A stretch of DNA of 64,000 bases. Source: Luteirhabdus pelagi. GTDB lineage: Bacteria; Bacteroidota; Bacteroidia; Flavobacteriales; Flavobacteriaceae. The stretch is from the NCBI RefSeq assembly GCF_016827595.1, contig NZ_JAECMS010000002.1, forward strand, positions 434,001 to 498,000, read 5' to 3'. Shown here one piece after another: positions 60,813-64,000 of this stretch; positions within the stretch are counted from its first letter, which is position 1; every line of letters starts with the position of its first letter. The notes under the pieces are model-generated. The model was not told where the DNA came from. It saw nothing but the letters and a program-made list of their open reading frames with translations, and did not search any database. The translations under genes and the position numbers were made by a program.

Positions 60813-61313
60813 CTAAAGAATCAGTTCGTAACAATAGAAAGCGTGGTCGCTTTGGCGCGGGAAATAAACGGTTCCTGTGGGTCGATATCCCCTGGCTTTA
60901 TAGAATTTTTGATTGCGTGTGTTTTGACTGAATGTGTCTAACCGCACTGAGATGCCGCCGTTCTCTTTTACAAAGGCTTCAGCAAAATCCATGAGTGTTT
61001 TTGCATGGCCTTTATGTTGAAATTGTGGGTGAATGGCGAGCCGATGGATGTAATAGTTATTACCATCTTTCGTTAGCCAGTTGATAGTATCATATTCCGA
61101 ATCCTTATGGGTTGAAATGACGATACAGCCAATGATGGTATTCTCCTCCAAAAGAAGGTATAATTCGTTTCGTTCCACATCCTTTAGCAATGCTTCCCTT
61201 GAAGGATAGTGTTCGTCCCATTGATAAATACCTCTGGCAATCATATCGTTGGCACAGGCTTGGGTAAGTGTTAGTATTTTCTCAATTTCCGAGGGTTTGG
61301 CGTGTCGTATCAT
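60813..61313 (-). CDS. GNAT family N-acetyltransferase
   Basis: 166 aa. MIRHAKPSEIEKILTLTQACANDM and LAIHPQFQHKGHAKTLMDFAEAFVKE (the Gln/Arg-x-x-Gly-x-Gly/Ala acetyl-CoA loop) mark GNAT. Substrate unknown. The 90-bp spacer to the MATE gene is empty. Confidence 0.88.
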   Translation of the reverse strand: MIRHAKPSEIEKILTLTQACANDMIARGIYQWDEHYPSREALLKDVERNELYLLLEENTIIGCIVISTHKDSEYDTINWLTKDGNNYYIHRLAIHPQFQHKGHAKTLMDFAEAFVKENGGISVRLDTFSQNTRNQKFYKARGYRPTGTVYFPRQSDHAFYCYELIL

Positions 61314-61323
61314 TAATATGCCC

Positions 61324-61331
61324 TACTTTTG
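61324..61331 (+). promoter_or_regulatory. -7 promoter box of the universal stress protein
   Basis: TACTTTTG, exact TAnnTTTG match, 25 nt before the ATG. A TTTG at 61296-61299 lies 24 nt further, longer than usual. Confidence 0.55.
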
Positions 61332-61356
61332 CTTCAAAAATAAACAAACTGTTCCC

Positions 61357-62151
61357 ATGAAAAATATTTTGGTACCGGTAGGTTCATCCGAAAATGCAGT
61401 CTCTAATCTTCAATATGCAATCGACTTGGCCCAGGAAATGGATGCCAATGTATATGTCGTTTCGGTTTTTCAGGAAATGAGTAAGGTTGGGGGGATGACG
61501 AAAGTGAATAAGATTCTGAAAGAGGATACCGAAAATCGTTTGGATGAAGTATTGGCGCAGGTAGATAAAAAGGACGTAACGGTGGTGGCACATCCTATAA
61601 AAGGAGGAATCGTTGAAGGAATCGAGCGCTTTAACAAGCATATTCCTGTCGATTTGGTGGTATTATCGCCACGCAGCAACAGTATTCGAGAAGAAGTGTA
61701 TTTGGGCAATACCTCTGGAAAGTTGATGAAAACAACCAATATTCCAATTTTGGTCGTACCGGAGGGGATGAAATTTTCGCAACCGGCGACCATGTTGATG
61801 GCCTTTAAGAACGGTATTTTCAAAAAGAAAAAAACCTTGGAGCCCGTAATGCAATTCAGAAAGCATTTTGGAACCGAAATAAATGTGCTTCACGTCGAAA
61901 CCCCTGAAAGTACCGAAGGGATGCTAGAAGTAAGTGAACGACTTCAGGACATTCAGAATAAATATCTACGGACCGAAAACGCAACCACTTTTCAGGCGGT
62001 ATTGGAGCATTTTCAGAGTCATAATCCTGATATGTTGTGTGTTGTGCGACGAAAACGTGGGTTCTTCAAAAAGTTATGGGAGAAGAATGTAGTGTTGAAG
62101 AAAGAATTTCATACCACCAAGCCGTTGTTGGTATTGCAAGTGCAGGATTAA
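61357..62151 (+). CDS. Universal stress protein, tandem UspA domains
   Basis: 264 aa from the ATG at 61357. Opening MKNILVPVGSSENAVSNLQYAIDLA and a second UspA unit (about 150-262) whose nucleotide-binding loop is degenerate. The first unit keeps VVLSPRSNSIREEVYLGNTSGKLMKTTNIPILVVP (GxxxG-x-S/T region). It is the common two-domain Usp of Flavobacteriia. Its stop codon touches the first repeat unit (62151). Confidence 0.9.
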   Translation: MKNILVPVGSSENAVSNLQYAIDLAQEMDANVYVVSVFQEMSKVGGMTKVNKILKEDTENRLDEVLAQVDKKDVTVVAHPIKGGIVEGIERFNKHIPVDLVVLSPRSNSIREEVYLGNTSGKLMKTTNIPILVVPEGMKFSQPATMLMAFKNGIFKKKKTLEPVMQFRKHFGTEINVLHVETPESTEGMLEVSERLQDIQNKYLRTENATTFQAVLEHFQSHNPDMLCVVRRKRGFFKKLWEKNVVLKKEFHTTKPLLVLQVQD

Positions 62152-62300
62152 AAAAAAGCAAGACCCATTTCAGAATCTTGCTTTATCAGTGGAGCATATC
62201 GGAGTTCCTTCGACTGTTATCCTTCGCCAAGCTCAGGACAGCCGCTCAGGATAAACCCCGCCTGAACGGACGGGCAGGTTCTCCTCTGAAGCGTCATATC
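62151..62300. repeat. tRNA-Ala-derived repeat unit 1 (150 bp)
   Basis: Carries a copy of the tRNA terminator (GCAAGA...TCTTGC with a T run on the minus strand), then TGGAGCATATCGGAGT, the last 16 nt of the tRNA-Ala gene, then about 85 bp of G/C-rich sequence with CTCAGGACAGCCGCTCAGG and CGCCTGAACGG. It begins at the stop codon of the universal stress gene. Confidence 0.9.
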
Positions 62301-62449
62301 AAAAAAAGCAAGACCCATTTCAGAATCTTGCCTTATCAGTGGAGCATATCGGAGTTCCTTCGACTGTTATCCTTCGCCGAGCTCAGGACAGCCGCTCAGG
62401 ACAAACCCCGCCTGAACGGACGGCAGGTTCTCCTCTGAAGCGTCATATC
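62301..62449. repeat. tRNA-Ala-derived repeat unit 2 (149 bp)
   Basis: Second unit, about 97% identical to unit 1 (one deletion, in the CGGGCAGG run, and a few substitutions). It ends at the start of the third, partial unit. Confidence 0.9.
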
Positions 62450-62503
62450 AAAAAAAGCAAGACTCTGTTCAGAATCCTGCTTTATCTGTGGAGCATATCG
62501 GAG
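62450..62503 (-). terminator. Partial third unit: the tRNA-Ala terminator
   Basis: Read on the minus strand, GCAGGATTCTG...CAGAGTCTTGC folds into a stem of about 9 bp and runs into T7. It and the end of the tRNA gene (to 62503) are the parent of the two upstream copies; the G/C-rich part is missing. Confidence 0.85.
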
Positions 62504-62562
62504 TCGAACCGATGACCTTTTGGCTGCCAGCCAAACGCTCTAGCCAGCTGAGCTAATGCCCC
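62489..62562 (-). tRNA. tRNA-Ala (GGC)
   Basis: 74 nt. Acceptor GGGGCAT / ATGCTCC (one G-U), D-arm GCTC..GAGC, anticodon arm TTTGG-CTGGCAG-CCAAA (anticodon GGC), T-arm ATCGG-TTCGACT-CCGAT; A73. The 3' CCA is not encoded. The 3' end is duplicated twice downstream. Confidence 0.95.
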
Positions 62563-62608
62563 GTCAACTGAGAAGGCGAAAATAATCAATTTTTTAGACG
62601 TACGCTAT

Positions 62609-62636
62609 AAAAAAAGCCCGTGATACTATCACGAGC
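62609..62636 (-). terminator. Terminator of the lipoprotein gene
   Basis: GCTCGTGATA-GTA-TATCACGGGC type stem (one wobble), T7 following on the minus strand. It separates the lipoprotein from the tRNA. Confidence 0.82.
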
Positions 62637-62658
62637 TCTTATTAATTAATTGGGAGAT

Positions 62659-63171
62659 TTAGTAACATACTTCAAACATCATGGCCCAGTTATTTCCACC
62701 AATTGGAATACCTTGTCCCCAAGCGGTCTCTGAACCACCAGAAGAATTGCTCACTACTGCGTGTGCCGCTACGTAAGCACATTCGCCTTCATTTAGATTA
62801 TCGGTTGTATAGGTAACCGTAGTTACTCCATTGTGAGTTCCTTTATATTCAAAATGTCCATTTTTAGGATTTCCACTACCCGTGGTAGGCAAATCGCTTA
62901 ATTGCCCTACAAATAGATGGGTTTCGTCAATTACCCAATCTCCAATAGTTTCATAGGTAACCTCAACAGTTCCGTCCACTATACTAACGGTTACCGTACC
63001 CGCCTCTGTGTGCTGGCCCGCCATAAGCGGTGTTTCGTATAATACCTCATCACCTCCAGGTTGTTCTGTTATAAGGTTTAATTCTTGGATATCTTCAATT
63101 GTGGCTTCTTGGTCTGGGGAACAACCGATAAGGAAAAGGCTAAAAAGCAACAGCGTAATAATTGATTTCAT
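62659..63171 (-). CDS. Hypothetical lipoprotein
   Basis: 170 aa. Lipobox LFLIGCSPD (Cys17). The mature part has VTVSIVDGTVEVTYETIGDWVIDETHLFVGQLSDLPTTG with a beta-rich, Asn/Gly-rich pattern seen in flavobacterial surface lipoproteins; the ETHL-x-VG motif suggests a small beta-sandwich module. Cysteines at GECAY and the C-terminal EVCY may pair. No function recognised. A small inverted repeat (CCTACATTAGTAGG) sits just upstream of the start. Confidence 0.72.
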   Translation of the reverse strand: MKSIITLLLFSLFLIGCSPDQEATIEDIQELNLITEQPGGDEVLYETPLMAGQHTEAGTVTVSIVDGTVEVTYETIGDWVIDETHLFVGQLSDLPTTGSGNPKNGHFEYKGTHNGVTTVTYTTDNLNEGECAYVAAHAVVSNSSGGSETAWGQGIPIGGNNWAMMFEVCY

Positions 63172-63264
63172 AAGTAGATTTTTGGGAGTTAGCCTACTAA
63201 TGTAGGAAAAATATTACATTTAATCGAAGAATATTAACACTTTATCGATATTTTGTTGAAAGAC

Positions 63265-64000
63265 TTATTGTTTTAAAAAGGAAATGGAGTAATGAATAAC
63301 TTCTTCAATGGCCTTTGAAATTTTTGTATCATTCCAAGGATGTTTGGTATTGAAAACATGGTTGGCATCCTCCACCAACATCAATTTGCTGTTAGGATTC
63401 CATCTGTGAAGTGCTTTTGCTTCCGATTGATCAACAGTGGGATCATCTTTTCCATGAATGATAAGTTGTGGAATTTTGAGGTTTTCAACGGCACGACGAA
63501 TCGTCAATCGTTTTTCATTCGCTTCAAAATCTTTGTAGAATTGAAAGTGATGTGGCATCTGTTGTTTAGTACGACCGTTTTGGACGTATTTCACACCCGA
63601 TTCTTTCCATTCCTGAAATTCTTCAGAACCAATGTTAAACCGAACCTTATAATCGCTAACGCCCGCCCAAGTGATCACTTTGTGAATGTCTTCATTTTCT
63701 TCAGCTTTGATCAGTACTATCCCACCGCCTCGGCTATGTCCGATTAACGAAATCTTCTCCATATCTATCGAGATCGGGAGCTCGTTTGCTGATACGCTAT
63801 CAAGAACACGTTGCAAATCCTCTAATTCGAGACTATAATTATTTTCAGCGAACGCCTCTAAATCTGGAAAATCGATGGGTTCTTCCACCGTTCCACCATT
63901 ATGTGAAAAATTGAATTTTAGAAATACAAAACCAGCCTCAGCAAAAGCTTCAGCGACTAAATGCCATGCCCCCCAATCCTTAAAGCCTTTATAGCCGTGA
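63265..64000 (-). CDS. Alpha/beta hydrolase (5' end outside window)
   Basis: At least 245 aa; the frame runs off the right edge without a start (a GTG at 63888 is internal). At the edge it reads HGYKGFKDWGAWHLVAEA, the oxyanion/His-Gly region of alpha/beta hydrolases. Nucleophile in GHSRGGGIV, acid in IHGKDDPTV, and the His in EDANHVFN. Dienelactone-hydrolase-like or BAAT-like carboxylesterases fit. Substrate unknown. Confidence 0.85.
   Translation of the reverse strand, partial: HGYKGFKDWGAWHLVAEAFAEAGFVFLKFNFSHNGGTVEEPIDFPDLEAFAENNYSLELEDLQRVLDSVSANELPISIDMEKISLIGHSRGGGIVLIKAEENEDIHKVITWAGVSDYKVRFNIGSEEFQEWKESGVKYVQNGRTKQQMPHHFQFYKDFEANEKRLTIRRAVENLKIPQLIIHGKDDPTVDQSEAKALHRWNPNSKLMLVEDANHVFNTKHPWNDTKISKAIEEVIHYSISFLKQ

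Noticed and set aside
62037-62438. A long open frame across the repeat units
   Set aside because: It runs through the end of the universal stress gene, then repeats a 50-residue segment because the DNA repeats; no start context and no family. An artefact of the repeat.
63265-63888. GTG at 63888 as the start of the hydrolase
   Set aside because: The frame continues upstream with the conserved HGYKGFKDW motif to the window edge.
26-64000. CRISPR array, insertion sequence or rRNA genes
   Set aside because: No regularly spaced repeats, transposase-like frames or rRNA segments were seen.

Overview
The window is bacterial chromosome from the Bacteroidota, almost certainly a Flavobacteriaceae. The signs are: promoters of the Bacteroidetes type (a -7 box TAnnTTTG, once with a clean TTTG box 19 nt upstream), a type IX secretion C-terminal domain, a small PID-CTERM-like protein, a TonB-dependent receptor with a carboxypeptidase-like N-terminus, GlnRS rather than the GatCAB route, the DUF177-rpmF-fabH-accB-accC cluster, and many SPII lipoproteins. 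No genus can be named safely from this window. I see 68 protein genes (one cut by the right edge), one short gene remnant, and three tRNA genes: Cys, a CAU-anticodon tRNA, and Ala. There is no rRNA, CRISPR array, insertion sequence or prophage.

Layout. 0-9.3 kb: beta-barrel protein, SPFH protein, a YtxH / holin-X / small-protein envelope operon, glnS, folB, tRNA-Cys, LysE exporter, rnr, DUF2007 protein. 9.27-9.79 kb: a gene-free AT-rich segment full of TNTCAACA boxes, with a 17-bp exact direct repeat; it looks like a replication origin. 9.8-20.4 kb: rpiB, CDF exporter and acetyltransferase; then a REP-like element; then leftward rnpA-DUF4349-S41 protease-sterol desaturase, an M1 peptidase, an S8 protease and an MBL hydrolase. 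20.6-31.3 kb: Na+/H+ antiporter, two mini-lipoproteins, lepA, TonB-dependent receptor plus lipoprotein, dusB, FtsX-type permease with rbfA, mce. 31.3-40 kb: CAU tRNA, PID-CTERM protein, ribE, pdxA, DUF177-rpmF-fabH-accB-accC (fatty acid synthesis coupled to ribosome supply), FAD oxidoreductase-mtgA-GreA-like. 40-50.4 kb: SDR protein, ABC ATPase, prolyl oligopeptidase, DoxX, asd, mscL, tdk-alr, and a coiled-coil protein-rsmI-FeS uracil-DNA glycosylase operon. 50.5-55.4 kb is the most accessory part: a DUF6364/PIN toxin-antitoxin pair, a gene remnant, an AhpD-like protein, a delta-60 repeat T9SS cargo and a 628-aa protein with transthyretin-like domains. 55.7-62.2 kb: recJ, lpxH, queD, 2OG oxygenase, MATE pump, acetyltransferase, universal stress protein. 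62.15-62.56 kb: tandem 150-bp units that carry copies of the 3' end and terminator of the adjacent tRNA-Ala. 62.6-64 kb: a lipoprotein and a truncated hydrolase.

Most of the window is ordinary core genome. The best leads are the tRNA-Ala-derived repeat, the origin-like segment, the 628-aa transthyretin-like protein, and a set of genes (rnpA, lpxH, rbfA, dusB) whose -7 box lies exactly 4 nt before the ATG, which predicts leaderless mRNAs. I see no convincing new multigene system.
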